From NCBI GenBank assembly GCA_900110595.1, contig FOEZ01000010.1, positions 1-64,000 on the forward strand: a DNA stretch of 64,000 bases, read 5' to 3'. The number at the start of each line of letters is the position of its first letter. Position 1 is the first letter of the stretch. The position numbers were made by a program, and so were the translations under genes. This DNA comes from Arthrobacter sp. OV608 (GTDB taxonomy: Bacteria; Actinomycetota; Actinomycetes; Actinomycetales; Micrococcaceae). The notes below the pieces were generated by a model, which ran no database searches, was not told the DNA's origin, and worked only from the letters and a program-made list of their open reading frames with translations. Shown here one piece after another: positions 7,938 to 16,462 of the stretch.

Positions 7938-9585
7938 CGCTGTCCACCAACGCCTTGGCTTCGGCCTGGACCTGCTTGAGGTGGTCCTCGCCTTTGAAGG
8001 ACTCGGCGTAGATCTTGTAGACATCCTCGGTGCCGGACGGGCGGGCGGCGAACCAGGCGTTCTCCGTGACCACCTTCAGGCCGCCGATGGAGGCACCGTT
8101 GCCGGGTGCTTCGGTGAGCTTGGCGGTAATGGCCTCGCCCGCCAGTTCCGTGGCCGTAACGTCCGTCGGCGAGAGCTTGCCCAGTGCCGACTTCTGCTCG
8201 CGCGTTGCGGCGGCGTCGATACGGGCATAAACGGGGGCACCGAACTGGTCCGTCAGGCCCTTGTAGAGCTGCGACGGGGACTTGCCGGTGACTGCCGTGA
8301 TTTCCGAGGCGAGCAAGGCCAGCAGGATGCCGTCCTTGTCCGTGGTCCAGACGCTGCCGTCCTTTTTGTTGAAGGAAGCACCGGCGGATTCCTCGCCGCC
8401 GAACGCGCCCTCGCCGGAGAGCAGGCCGGGCACAAACCATTTGAAGCCCACCGGGACCTCCACGAGCTTGCGTCCCAGGCTCTCGGCGACGCGGTCGATG
8501 ATGGAGGAAGACACCAGGGTCTTGCCCACCACGGACCCGGGGTTCCAGCCGCTGCGGTTCCGGTACAGGTAGTCGATGGCGACGGCGAGGTAGTGGTTCG
8601 GATTCATCAGCCCGCCATCGGGGGTAACGATGCCGTGCCTGTCTGCGTCTGCGTCGTTGCCGGTGGCAACATCGAAAGCGGCGCCAGCACCACCGTCGGA
8701 CATGCGCTTGATCAGCGAGGCCATAGCCGCCGGGGAGGAGCAGTCCATCCGGATCTTCTCGTCCCAGTCCAGGGTCATAAAGGCCCACTGCGGGTCCACG
8801 GTGGGGTTGACCACGGTCAGGTTCAGCTGGTGGCGCTCGGCGATCTCGCCCCAGTAGTCCACGGACGCTCCGCCCATGGGGTCGGCCCCGATCCGGACCC
8901 CGGCTTCGCGGATGGCATCCAGGCCCAGGACCGAGGGGAGATTGTCCACGTAGCTGCTGAGGAAGTCGAATTTGCCTGTGGTGTCGGCGGCCAGGGCCTC
9001 GGCCACTGCTACCCGCTTGACACCGCGGAGGCCGTTTTCGAGCAGTTCGTTGGCGCGGTTGGCGATCCAGCCGGTGGCGTCCGAATCGGCGGGTCCGCCG
9101 TGCGGGGGGTTGTACTTGAAGCCGCCGTCGCCCGGCGGGTTGTGGCTGGGCGTGACCACGATGCCATCAGCCTGGGGTGCCCCGGCGCCGGCATTCCGGT
9201 TGTAGGTGAGGATGGCGTGGCTCAGGGCGGGGGTGGGGGTGTAGCCGTGGCGCGCATCGATCAGGACCTGCACACCGTTGGCGGCGAGCACCTCAAGGGC
9301 CGAGTTCTGTGCCGGCTCGCTCAGGGCGTGGGTGTCCTTGGCCAGGAACAACGGCCCCGTAACGCCCTGCGCCGCCCGGTATTCCACAATCGCCTGGGTG
9401 ATGGCGACGATGTGCTTTTCATTGAATGACGCCTTGAGGCTGGAACCGCGGTGCCCGGACGTGCCAAACACCACGCGCTGGCCGGGATCACCCAGATCCG
9501 GCGAGATGTCGTAATACGCGTCAAGAAGCGCAGTGATGTCAACAAGGTCCTGGGGTTGGGCAACTGTACCCGCGCGGCTAGCCAT
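7927..9585 (-). CDS. pgm: Phosphoglucomutase (alpha-D-glucose phosphate-specific)
   Basis: 552 residues, close to the 546 of E. coli Pgm. N-terminal [12 protein letters not shown] lies at 38-49. The phosphoserine loop is TPSHNP (145-150, Ser147), followed by [16 protein letters not shown], and the metal-binding NDADADRHG sits near 305. The C-terminal [16 protein letters not shown] is the phosphate-binding loop. It interconverts glucose-1-phosphate and glucose-6-phosphate, feeding glycogen, trehalose and cell-wall sugar synthesis. I chose the ATG at 9585 by family length; no strong ribosome binding site is visible. It is divergent from the NERD gene. Confidence 0.93.
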   Translation of the reverse strand: MASRAGTVAQPQDLVDITALLDAYYDISPDLGDPGQRVVFGTSGHRGSSLKASFNEKHIVAITQAIVEYRAAQGVTGPLFLAKDTHALSEPAQNSALEVLAANGVQVLIDARHGYTPTPALSHAILTYNRNAGAGAPQADGIVVTPSHNPPGDGGFKYNPPHGGPADSDATGWIANRANELLENGLRGVKRVAVAEALAADTTGKFDFLSSYVDNLPSVLGLDAIREAGVRIGADPMGGASVDYWGEIAERHQLNLTVVNPTVDPQWAFMTLDWDEKIRMDCSSPAAMASLIKRMSDGGAGAAFDVATGNDADADRHGIVTPDGGLMNPNHYLAVAIDYLYRNRSGWNPGSVVGKTLVSSSIIDRVAESLGRKLVEVPVGFKWFVPGLLSGEGAFGGEESAGASFNKKDGSVWTTDKDGILLALLASEITAVTGKSPSQLYKGLTDQFGAPVYARIDAAATREQKSALGKLSPTDVTATELAGEAITAKLTEAPGNGASIGGLKVVTENAWFAARPSGTEDVYKIYAESFKGEDHLKQVQAEAKALVDSVIA

Positions 9586-9785
9586 GGGACCAGCATGCCA
9601 GAAGGGAGCCACAGTCAAAACGACCAGGCCCAAATCCGGCCCATGTGTCCGGCCCTGTGACGGCGCAGCGTCATCAAAACAAGTAGCCAACCTGAGTACA
9701 GGCCCCGCAAAGTACTTATATACCGCCGCCTTCGCGCCCTGTTACTTTCGAAAAAATCGGGCGGAATGTCCGGGAGCTAAAGGAC

Positions 9786-9805
9786 GACGGCGGCCTTCCG
9801 CCGTC
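9786..9805. promoter_or_regulatory. Hairpin/dyad upstream of the NERD gene
   Basis: GACGGCGG (9786-9793) and CCGCCGTC (9798-9805) are a perfect 8-bp inverted repeat around CCTT. It sits in the divergent pgm/NERD intergenic region, two bases before an ATG at 9808. It argues against that ATG being the start and could be an operator or leader hairpin. Confidence 0.35.
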
Positions 9806-9834
9806 ATATGTGCGGCAGGGAAGCAGGGACGGCC

Positions 9835-10722
9835 ATGGGGGCAGGGGACGGGGCAGCGGAGCAGTCCAGGCTGGCGGCCGAACGGGTTGCCAGGTTGAAG
9901 CGGCAGCTCGACCAAGCCGAACGCACCACCAAAGCCTGGGACGCAGGCGCCGTCGGTGAGCGCGTTGTGGCGGAGAAGCTCAGCGAATTGGTCCCCCGCG
10001 GCTGGTACGTGCTGCATGACGTCCACTGGCCCGGCCGGCCGAAAGCGAACCTCGACCATGTCCTCGTAGGGCCCGGCGGCGTGGTGGTGGTGGACGCCAA
10101 GAACTGGACCGGCGAAGTCAGGGTTGCGTCCGGCGTGCTGTGGCAGGGTCGGTACGCACGCACGCAGGCGGTGGAAGGGGCACTGGCCCAATGCGCCGCC
10201 GTCGCCTCCGTTCTTGCGCCGCCGCACCGCCGGACCGTGCGCCCCCTGATTTGTATGGCGGCACAGCCGGACCTCTTCGGCGTGACCAACTCGGATGTTG
10301 CCGTAGTGGGAGCCCAGCGGGTGGTGGGCGCCATCGAAGCCTTGCCTCCGGTCCTGGACCAGCAGACGGTGGTGGGGCTCTACGCGCACCTTGGACAGCA
10401 ACTCACGCACGAGCAGGAGCCTGGCATCACGGCCTTCCGGAGCGTTCGGCCCGGGACAGTGGTAAGGCCGGTGGACCCACGGCCCGCCCCGTCAGTTACA
10501 GGCGGTCCGGGGACGGCGGAACCGCGCCCCGTGCCCGCCCGAACAGTGTCACGCCGTGCCGGGTCAGGAAGTTCCGCAGTCCGGGGGTATCCCCCGAACG
10601 CGCGTGCGGGCGCACGCAAAGCCAAGGGCCGCCAGCGCGGCACAACTGGGGGCGGACGCCTGGCCGTCCTCGCTGCCTTCGTCATCTTTGCCGTGTACGT
10701 GCTGCCCTACCTGGGACGTTGA
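9835..10722 (+). CDS. NERD domain-containing protein with C-terminal membrane anchor
   Basis: 295 residues from the ATG at 9835, which has AGGGA five bases upstream; an in-frame ATG at 9808 has none. A short coiled-coil-like N-terminus (RLKRQLDQAERTTK) precedes a nuclease-related NERD domain at about 40-150. NLDHVLVGPGGVVVVDAKNW supplies the Asp and DxK catalytic-type residues of the PD-(D/E)xK fold. A Pro/Arg-rich linker leads to one C-terminal hydrophobic segment (LAVLAAFVIFAVYVLPYL), so the nuclease-like domain is probably membrane-tethered and cytoplasmic. Function in DNA processing is a family prediction only. Confidence 0.8.
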   Translation: MGAGDGAAEQSRLAAERVARLKRQLDQAERTTKAWDAGAVGERVVAEKLSELVPRGWYVLHDVHWPGRPKANLDHVLVGPGGVVVVDAKNWTGEVRVASGVLWQGRYARTQAVEGALAQCAAVASVLAPPHRRTVRPLICMAAQPDLFGVTNSDVAVVGAQRVVGAIEALPPVLDQQTVVGLYAHLGQQLTHEQEPGITAFRSVRPGTVVRPVDPRPAPSVTGGPGTAEPRPVPARTVSRRAGSGSSAVRGYPPNARAGARKAKGRQRGTTGGGRLAVLAAFVIFAVYVLPYLGR

Positions 10723-10769
10723 CCTGTTCGCGGCGGTAGTCTGGAAGCAAAACTTCCAGGGGGACAACT

Positions 10770-11318
10770 TTGACTGACCAGCCCGCCCACCGGCCTGAAT
10801 CCCAGCACCCTGACGGCAACCCGCCATCGGGCTTTGAACCGCGGTTCGCCCCGCCGTTTGGTCCGGAGGCCACGTCCCAGTCCCAGTACGGACAGGATCA
10901 GTACGGAAAGGATCAGTACAGGCAGGGCAACTATGGCGAGGGCGGCTACGGCCAGAACCCCTACGAAGGACAGGGTCAGTACGCCGCTTACAACCAGCCG
11001 CCCAGCCCGTACGGCCAGCAGGGCCCCTACGCCCAGCCCGGCTACTACGGCATGCCGGCCGAACCGAAGACGCTCAGCATCGCCAGCATGGTGTGCGGCA
11101 TTGCCTCGGTGATCATGGGCTTCATCCTGCTGCCGCAGATCGCCGCAATCGTCACCGGCCACCTGGCGCTTAAGCGGGAGCCGTCCGGCAAGGGCATGTC
11201 CATCACCGGCCTGGTGCTCGGATACCTGTGTCTTTTGGGCTATGGCGCGTTCTGGCTGCTGGCCATCATCGGCCTGGCCATCGCCAGTTCCACCAGCAGT
11301 TCCTCCTACACCTTCTAA
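10770..11318 (+). CDS. DUF4190 domain membrane protein with Tyr/Gly/Gln-rich repeats
   Basis: 182 residues from a TTG at 10770 with AGGGGG upstream. Residues about 30-95 are a low-complexity tail of QYGQ, QYGKDQY and PYGQQGPY-type repeats. Two membrane segments follow: SIASMVCGIASVIMGFI and ITGLVLGYLCLLGYGAFWLL. Between them, HLALKREPSGKGMSITGLVLGY is the diagnostic DUF4190 signature. The Tyr/Gln/Gly repeats may self-associate or be phosphorylated; this is inference. It follows the NERD gene by 47 bases and is closed by the strong terminator at 11327-11385. Confidence 0.8.
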   Translation: MTDQPAHRPESQHPDGNPPSGFEPRFAPPFGPEATSQSQYGQDQYGKDQYRQGNYGEGGYGQNPYEGQGQYAAYNQPPSPYGQQGPYAQPGYYGMPAEPKTLSIASMVCGIASVIMGFILLPQIAAIVTGHLALKREPSGKGMSITGLVLGYLCLLGYGAFWLLAIIGLAIASSTSSSSYTF

Positions 11319-11326
11319 ACCTGCAG

Positions 11327-11385
11327 ATGCCCCATCACTTTTGGTCCCCAAGATGCGGTTTTAGGGACCAAAAGTGATGGGGCAT
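11327..11385. terminator. Bidirectional terminator, 22-bp perfect stem
   Basis: The left arm 11327-11348 contains TGCCCCATCACTTTTGGTCC, and the right arm 11364-11385 is its exact complement over 22 bp around a 15-base loop. TTTTTA follows on the + strand. It separates the convergent DUF4190 and NCS1 permease genes. Confidence 0.85.
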
Positions 11386-11395
11386 TTTTAGTTCT

Positions 11396-12862
11396 TCAGG
11401 CTTTGCCGCCGGCTGCAAGCGGAACGGTGTCCTCCGCAGAGCTGTCCTGGTACGCACTGTCCGGATAAATGGATTCGGCCGGCGCCCGGTTGGTGGCCTT
11501 TGCCCAGGGGTAGTAGACGGCGAGGGTGACGGCGATCCCCACCAGCCATGAGATGTCCGCTCCGCCCAGCCATTTAGTGACCGGTCCCGTGTAGAGTGCC
11601 TGCGCGAGGAACGGGATCTGGACCAGTACGCCCACCCCGTAGGACACCAGCGCGGCCATGTTCCAGCGCCCGTACCGGCCGTCCGGATTGTAGAGGGCCG
11701 GGATATCCAGCCGGTCGCGGGAGATCTTGTAGTAGTCCACCAGGTTGATCACGGACCAGGGCGTGAACACCATCAAAAGCAGCAGGACGAAGTTCTTGAA
11801 CAGGTTCAGGAAGTCCTTGCTCGCAAACAGCGCGATCAGGACGCTGGCCCCGATAACGGCGATGATAAAGACGATCCGCAACGTCTTCGATACCGTGTCC
11901 TTGCGGTTGACCGCGGTGCTGATGGTGACCCCGCACATAAACGCGCCGTAGGCGTTCAGGCAGTTGACGGTGAGTTTGCCCGTGACGATCACCAGGTAGA
12001 TAAAGACGGCGATCAGCCCGCCGCCGGCGAGGTCGCCCATGTACCCCACCTGGTTCTTCAGGAAGTCCCCGCCCAGTTTTGCGGCAGAGAGCCCGCCGGC
12101 GAGGGCGCCCAGGGTCATGGCCCACTGCGCACCGCCCACGGATCCCGCGAATGTGTACCAGAAGGTCTTGCGCTCGGAGGTGTCGGCGGGAAGGTAGCGG
12201 GAGTAGTCGGCCACGTACGGACCAAAGGTCAGCTGCCAGCCGGCGCCGAGGGCGATCGCGGTCAGGAACGTGGGCCATTCGAACCCCTTGACCATCATCA
12301 CCTGGGTGACGTCGAACTTGGTGAGGACGGCGACAGTCAGGTAGAGGAAGCCTGCCAGCCCCATCACCGTGGCGATGCGTCCGAGGGCATGGATGTACTT
12401 GTAGCCAAGGATCGCGAGCAGGGCCGTCGCGGCGCCGAAGATGAGGATGCCGACGGCGGGAACGTCCACGCCGAGCATCAGGTTGATGGCCTGTCCGGAG
12501 AGCACGGTTCCGGTGGAGGCGAACCCCACGTACATCAGGATCACCAGGGCAAGCGGGATCACGGCCCCGTACACGCCGAACTGCGCCCGGCTGGAGATCA
12601 TCTGCGGCAGTCCCAGCTTTGGTCCCTGGGCCGAGTGCAGGGCCATAACAGCCCCGCCCACCACGTTGCCCACCAGCAGGCCCACAATCGCCCAGAAGGC
12701 ATCGGCGCCGAAAACCACCGCCAGTGCACCGTCGACGATTGCGGTGATTTGGGCGTTGGCGCCGAACCAGAGCGTGAACTGCCCCCGCGGATGGCCGTGG
12801 CGCTCGCCGGGCGGAATCATTTCAATTGATCGTGCCTCTACGGCACTGCTTGCTGCGGCCAT
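11396..12862 (-). CDS. NCS1 family purine/cytosine-type permease
   Basis: 488 residues with about 12 membrane segments. The N-terminal RGQFTLWFGANAQITAIVDGALAV is the NCS1 entry motif. FVLLLLMVFTPWSVINLVDYYKIS and a late PWAKATNRAPAESIYPDSAYQ tail are also typical of cytosine/allantoin/nucleobase transporters. It should import a nucleobase or hydantoin-like nitrogen compound by cation symport. I chose the ATG at 12862 over an upstream TTG because AAGGAG is six bases before it. It lies 133 bases downstream of the FadR-type regulator gene on the same strand and has its own dyad-containing leader (12874-12898). Confidence 0.85.
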   Translation of the reverse strand: MAAASSAVEARSIEMIPPGERHGHPRGQFTLWFGANAQITAIVDGALAVVFGADAFWAIVGLLVGNVVGGAVMALHSAQGPKLGLPQMISSRAQFGVYGAVIPLALVILMYVGFASTGTVLSGQAINLMLGVDVPAVGILIFGAATALLAILGYKYIHALGRIATVMGLAGFLYLTVAVLTKFDVTQVMMVKGFEWPTFLTAIALGAGWQLTFGPYVADYSRYLPADTSERKTFWYTFAGSVGGAQWAMTLGALAGGLSAAKLGGDFLKNQVGYMGDLAGGGLIAVFIYLVIVTGKLTVNCLNAYGAFMCGVTISTAVNRKDTVSKTLRIVFIIAVIGASVLIALFASKDFLNLFKNFVLLLLMVFTPWSVINLVDYYKISRDRLDIPALYNPDGRYGRWNMAALVSYGVGVLVQIPFLAQALYTGPVTKWLGGADISWLVGIAVTLAVYYPWAKATNRAPAESIYPDSAYQDSSAEDTVPLAAGGKA

Positions 12863-12873
12863 GGCCAACTCCT

Positions 12874-12898
12874 TGTGATAAACGTTCGTTCAATCACA
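12874..12898. promoter_or_regulatory. Nested dyad upstream of the NCS1 permease
   Basis: TGTGAT (12874-12879) and ATCACA (12893-12898) are perfect inverted arms 13 bases apart, and AACG/CGTT forms an inner dyad between them. It begins 12 bases upstream of the permease start codon, just beyond the ribosome binding site. Such a position suggests repression, possibly by the adjacent FadR-type protein, but the regulator is not proven. Confidence 0.45.
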
Positions 12899-12995
12899 CC
12901 GGGTCAGGCGGCCAATGAGAACCGGAATCAACGCGGCTTTGTCCGGGATAGGAGACAGGGGAGGCAGGTTTCGGCGTGTCGCTGCCGGGACGCGG

Positions 12996-13694
12996 TCAGC
13001 GGAGCAGCTCCACATCCGAGACGAGCTCGATGTGCGCCAGCATGGCTTCGGCCGCCCCTTCCGGATCCTGCGCGCGGATGGCATCGGCGATTTTGCGGTG
13101 TGAAGCCAGGGACTGTTCGGGGCGGCCGGGCTGGCCGAGCGACTCCATCCTTGTCTCAAGGATCATCTCGGCGATGAACGCCATGAGCTGCGCCAGCACG
13201 CTGGAATGAGCGGCGCCAGTGACGGCCTGGTGGAACAGCTCGTCGCCGTGGGTGCCGCGGTCGCCGTCGTTGATCTCCTGGGACATCACATCCAGGGCGT
13301 GGTCTATTGCCGCGAGGTCATCCTCCGTGCGCCGGGCGGCGGCGAGGGCCGCGAGTTTCACCTCCAGCGTGCTGCGGGCCTCCACGATCTCCGGGAGCCG
13401 GCTGCGGTGTTCGCGCAACCCCTTGATCACGGAGGCAACACTGGGCCGCCGCGCCAGCACGGCACCGGTTCCGTGCTGGACATCGATGACTCCGAGCACC
13501 TCAAGGGCCACCAGGGCCTGGGCCAGGGTGGCACGGGAAACGCCAAGCCGCTCGGCCAGGTCACGTTCCGCGGGCAGGAGATCACCTGGACCCAGCTGGG
13601 CCGATTCGATATACGCGAGGATCTGCTCCACCAGCTGTTCGTACAGCCGGGGGCGGGTCACCCGCTCCAGTCCAAGCCGCGCTGTCTTCTCCAC
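12996..13694 (-). CDS. FadR-subfamily GntR transcriptional regulator
   Basis: 232 residues from the GTG at 13694, preceded by GAGG; a longer frame to 13760 would start inside the operator region and is less likely. An N-terminal winged helix (about 5-72) contains LPAERDLAERLGVSRATLAQAL and ends GTGAVLARR. An FCD-type all-helical ligand-binding domain follows, with DELFHQAVTGAAHS and a late SHRKIADAI supplying metal-ligand-type His/Asp residues. FCD regulators bind small organic acids. It is divergent from the MatC-like transporter operon and is its probable repressor, in the way MatR is encoded beside matABC in rhizobia. Confidence 0.82.
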   Translation of the reverse strand: MEKTARLGLERVTRPRLYEQLVEQILAYIESAQLGPGDLLPAERDLAERLGVSRATLAQALVALEVLGVIDVQHGTGAVLARRPSVASVIKGLREHRSRLPEIVEARSTLEVKLAALAAARRTEDDLAAIDHALDVMSQEINDGDRGTHGDELFHQAVTGAAHSSVLAQLMAFIAEMILETRMESLGQPGRPEQSLASHRKIADAIRAQDPEGAAEAMLAHIELVSDVELLR

Positions 13695-13704
13695 AAAGCC
13701 TCGT

Positions 13705-13715
13705 CTACGTCGTAG
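13705..13715. promoter_or_regulatory. Palindrome in the regulator leader
   Basis: CTACGTCGTAG is a perfect palindrome apart from its central base. It lies 11 bases upstream of the regulator start, in the shared regulator/transporter intergenic region, and is a candidate autoregulatory site. Confidence 0.4.
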
Positions 13716-13743
13716 GTCCTCCCAGAATACATGCCTCTTCCTA

Positions 13744-13766
13744 TTGACAGATAGACTCACTGTCTA
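13744..13766. promoter_or_regulatory. -35-like element with operator dyad, transporter operon
   Basis: TTGACA (13744-13749) is a good -35 hexamer reading toward the transporter. TAGAC (13752-13756) and GTCTA (13762-13766) form a perfect dyad separated by 5 bases directly in the following spacer. Placing a repressor here would block the operon. No clear -10 is visible. Confidence 0.45.
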
Positions 13767-13830
13767 AGAGGCTAGTCCAGTGAGCCAGTTACTCACGTCA
13801 CATTCTTCTTTCCCCAACGGAGGACCAACG

Positions 13831-15198
13831 ATGTCCGCTCCTGTCTTGTCGATCATCATCCTGGCGGCGATGTTCCTGCTTGCCACCGTCCTGCCCCTCA
13901 ATATGGGCGCGCTCGCCTTCGTCGGCGCGTTCCTGCTCGGCGCCGTGGTGCTGGGCATGTCCACCAACGAGATCCTGGCCAACTTCCCCGGCGGCCTCTT
14001 CCTGACCATCGTTGGCGTCACTTATCTGTTCGCCATTGCCCAGAACAACGGCACCATCGACCTCCTCGTGCGTGGTGCCGTCCGGCTCGTGGGAAGCCGG
14101 GTGGCCCTCATCCCCTGGGTCATGTTCGCCATCACCGCAGTCATCACGGCCGTGGGCGCACTGTCTCCCGCCGCCGTCGCCATCATTGCCCCCATCGCGC
14201 TCAGCTTCGCCGGGAAGTACAAGATTAGCCCGCTCCTGATGGGCATGATGGTGATCCACGGCGCCCAGGCCGGCGGCTTCTCGCCCATCGCCGTCTACGG
14301 CGTCACGGTCAACGGCATTCTTGCAAAGACCGACCTGGCCTTCAGCCCCACCGCACTGTTCCTTTCCAGCTTCGTCTTCAACCTCCTCATCGCGCTGGTC
14401 CTCTTTGTTGTCCTGGGCGGCCGCGGACTGCTGTCCTCCAAGGTGGGGCACTTCGTGGAGCAGGCCGCCGAGGCGCGGATGGCCGTCAGCGTCGGAGCCA
14501 AGGCCGGCTCCGATGTGCCGTTCAAGGGCTTCGGCTCCGGCATGTATGGCCCCCGGGATCCCGCGGGCGACGGCGTCGCGGCCACCAAAGAGCGCTCCGA
14601 GCGGATCCCGCAACTGGTCACCATCGCCGGCCTGGTGGCACTGGCCGTCATCGCCCTCGGGTTCAAGGTGGACGTCGGGTTCGTGTCCATCACCATCGCC
14701 ATCGTGCTGGCGCTTGTCTCGCCGGCAGCCCAGAAAGGTGCCATCAACAAGATCAGCTGGTCTACCGTGCTGCTGATCTGCGGCATGCTCACCTTCGTTG
14801 GCGTACTGGAGGAAGCCGGAACCATCGAGTTCGTCTCCAACGGCGTGGCCGGCATGGGCATGCCGCTGCTGGCGGCCCTGCTCATCTGCTTCATCGGCGC
14901 CGTGGTTTCCGCCTTCGCTTCGTCCACCGCCATCCTGGCGGCCCTGATCCCGCTCGCCGTGCCGTTCCTTTCCACCGGTGAAATTGGGGCCGTTGGCGTC
15001 ATCTGCGCGCTCGCCGTTTCCGCCACCATCGTGGACGTTTCCCCGTTTTCCACCAATGGCGCGCTGGTGCTCGCCAACGCCCCCGAAGGCGTGGACAAGG
15101 ACCGGTTCTACAAAAAGATCCTTGGCTACAGCGGCATCGTGATCGTCGCCGGGCCCGTCCTGGCGTGGCTGGCACTGGTGGTGCCCGGATGGCTGTAG
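13831..15198 (+). CDS. MatC-like dicarboxylate (malonate) transporter
   Basis: 455 residues with about 11-12 membrane segments. The first 145 residues match the MatC N-terminal family (NEILANFPGGLFLTIVGVTYLFAIAQNNGTIDLL, given in part, then ALSPAAVAIIAPIAL and GAQAGGFSPIAVYG). The hydrophilic loop near 210-260 is followed by a second bundle with AFASSTAILAALIPLAVPF. MatC of rhizobia takes up malonate. Related proteins carry other C3-C4 dicarboxylates. GGAGG precedes the ATG at 13831. It is first in an operon with a CoA-transferase and a carboxyltransferase and divergent from a GntR regulator. Confidence 0.82.
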   Translation: MSAPVLSIIILAAMFLLATVLPLNMGALAFVGAFLLGAVVLGMSTNEILANFPGGLFLTIVGVTYLFAIAQNNGTIDLLVRGAVRLVGSRVALIPWVMFAITAVITAVGALSPAAVAIIAPIALSFAGKYKISPLLMGMMVIHGAQAGGFSPIAVYGVTVNGILAKTDLAFSPTALFLSSFVFNLLIALVLFVVLGGRGLLSSKVGHFVEQAAEARMAVSVGAKAGSDVPFKGFGSGMYGPRDPAGDGVAATKERSERIPQLVTIAGLVALAVIALGFKVDVGFVSITIAIVLALVSPAAQKGAINKISWSTVLLICGMLTFVGVLEEAGTIEFVSNGVAGMGMPLLAALLICFIGAVVSAFASSTAILAALIPLAVPFLSTGEIGAVGVICALAVSATIVDVSPFSTNGALVLANAPEGVDKDRFYKKILGYSGIVIVAGPVLAWLALVVPGWL

Positions 15199-15249
15199 CT
15201 GGCCGGCCGCGCCAAACTTCCCCGCCTGTTCGAGAAAAGGAACCCGCAC

Positions 15250-16461
15250 ATGAGCAGAACCGATAACGCACGGGGCCCCCTGTCCGGCCACCTTGTAGTT
15301 GACCTGAGCCGCGCTTTGGCAGGTCCGCACGCCGGCATGATGCTGGCGGACCTCGGTGCCCGCGTCATCAAGGTGGAGAACCCGGGAACCGGGGACGATA
15401 CCCGGGGCTGGGGCCCGCCCTTTGTCGGGCCCGCCGATGACCTCCAGTCCACCTACTTCATGTCCTGCAACCGCAACAAGGAATCCATCAGCCTGGACCT
15501 GAAAAGCGCTGACGGCCAGGAAGTGCTGCGCGGGCTGCTGGAACGCGCCGACGTGGTGATCGAAAACTTCCGCCCCGGAGTGATGGATCGGCTGGGCTTC
15601 TCGCCTGCGGCCATGCACGAGCTGAACCCCCGGCTGGTGATTCTTTCGATCACTGGTTTCGGCCATGACGGGCCGGAATCCCAGCGCAGCGGCTACGACC
15701 AGATCCTCCAGGGCGAGGCGGGACTGATGTCGCTCACCGGGTCCGGCCCGAACGACCCCCAGCGCGTCGGTGTCCCCATTGCAGACCTGCTTGCGGGCAT
15801 GAACGGCGCGTTCGGTGTCCTGGCGGCCCTGGTTGAGCGGGAGCGGACCGGCCGCGGCCAGGTGGTGCGCACCTCGCTGCTGGCATCCCTGATCGGGGTC
15901 CACGCCTTCCAGGGCACCCGGACCACGGTGGCGGGGGAAGTCCCCGAAGCGCAAGGGAACCACCATCCCTCCATCGCCCCCTACGGCCTGTTCAACTGCA
16001 AGGACGGCAGCGTGCAGATCAGCGTCGGCAGCGAAAAGCTCTGGGCCTCCTTCGCCGCCGCCTTCGGCCTGGACCCGGCAGCGCCGGGCTTTGCCAGCAA
16101 CGCCGAGAGGGTGCGGAACCGCGCCGCGGTGATTGCCGCCGTCGAACGCGCTTTCGCGGACTATGGAGCAGCAGAGTTGCTGCAGAAACTGAACGACGCC
16201 GGGATCCCGGCCGGGAAGGTGCGCTCGCTTGATGAGGTGTACGCGTGGGAGCAGGTGGCGTCCCAGGGCCTCGTGGTGGATGTGGACCATCCGGTACTCG
16301 GCAAGGTCAGCCTGCCCGGGCCGCCGCTGAGGTTCTTTGCCCCCGGTGACGGTGCCGAAACCACCGTCACCGAGCACGACGCGCCGCCGCTGCTGGATGA
16401 GGACGGGCCGGCGATCCGGGAATGGCTCGGTTTGGAAACTGTTGCAGCGGGAGTGTCCTGA
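15250..16461 (+). CDS. Class III (CaiB/BaiF) CoA-transferase
   Basis: 403 residues. Family motifs run in order: VVDLSRALAGPHAGMMLADLGA near the N-terminus, KVENPGTGDDTRGW, ESISLDLKS, DVVIENFRPGVMDRLG and ILSITGFGHDGP. The motif VGVPIADLLAG places the catalytic Asp at 179. Such enzymes move CoA between carboxylic acids through an aspartyl-CoA thioester. Sitting between a malonate-type transporter and a carboxyltransferase (the latter 1 base downstream), it most plausibly converts an imported dicarboxylate to its CoA ester using acetyl- or succinyl-CoA. The donor and acceptor are inference. Confidence 0.87.
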   Translation: MSRTDNARGPLSGHLVVDLSRALAGPHAGMMLADLGARVIKVENPGTGDDTRGWGPPFVGPADDLQSTYFMSCNRNKESISLDLKSADGQEVLRGLLERADVVIENFRPGVMDRLGFSPAAMHELNPRLVILSITGFGHDGPESQRSGYDQILQGEAGLMSLTGSGPNDPQRVGVPIADLLAGMNGAFGVLAALVERERTGRGQVVRTSLLASLIGVHAFQGTRTTVAGEVPEAQGNHHPSIAPYGLFNCKDGSVQISVGSEKLWASFAAAFGLDPAAPGFASNAERVRNRAAVIAAVERAFADYGAAELLQKLNDAGIPAGKVRSLDEVYAWEQVASQGLVVDVDHPVLGKVSLPGPPLRFFAPGDGAETTVTEHDAPPLLDEDGPAIREWLGLETVAAGVS

Positions 16462-16462
16462 C

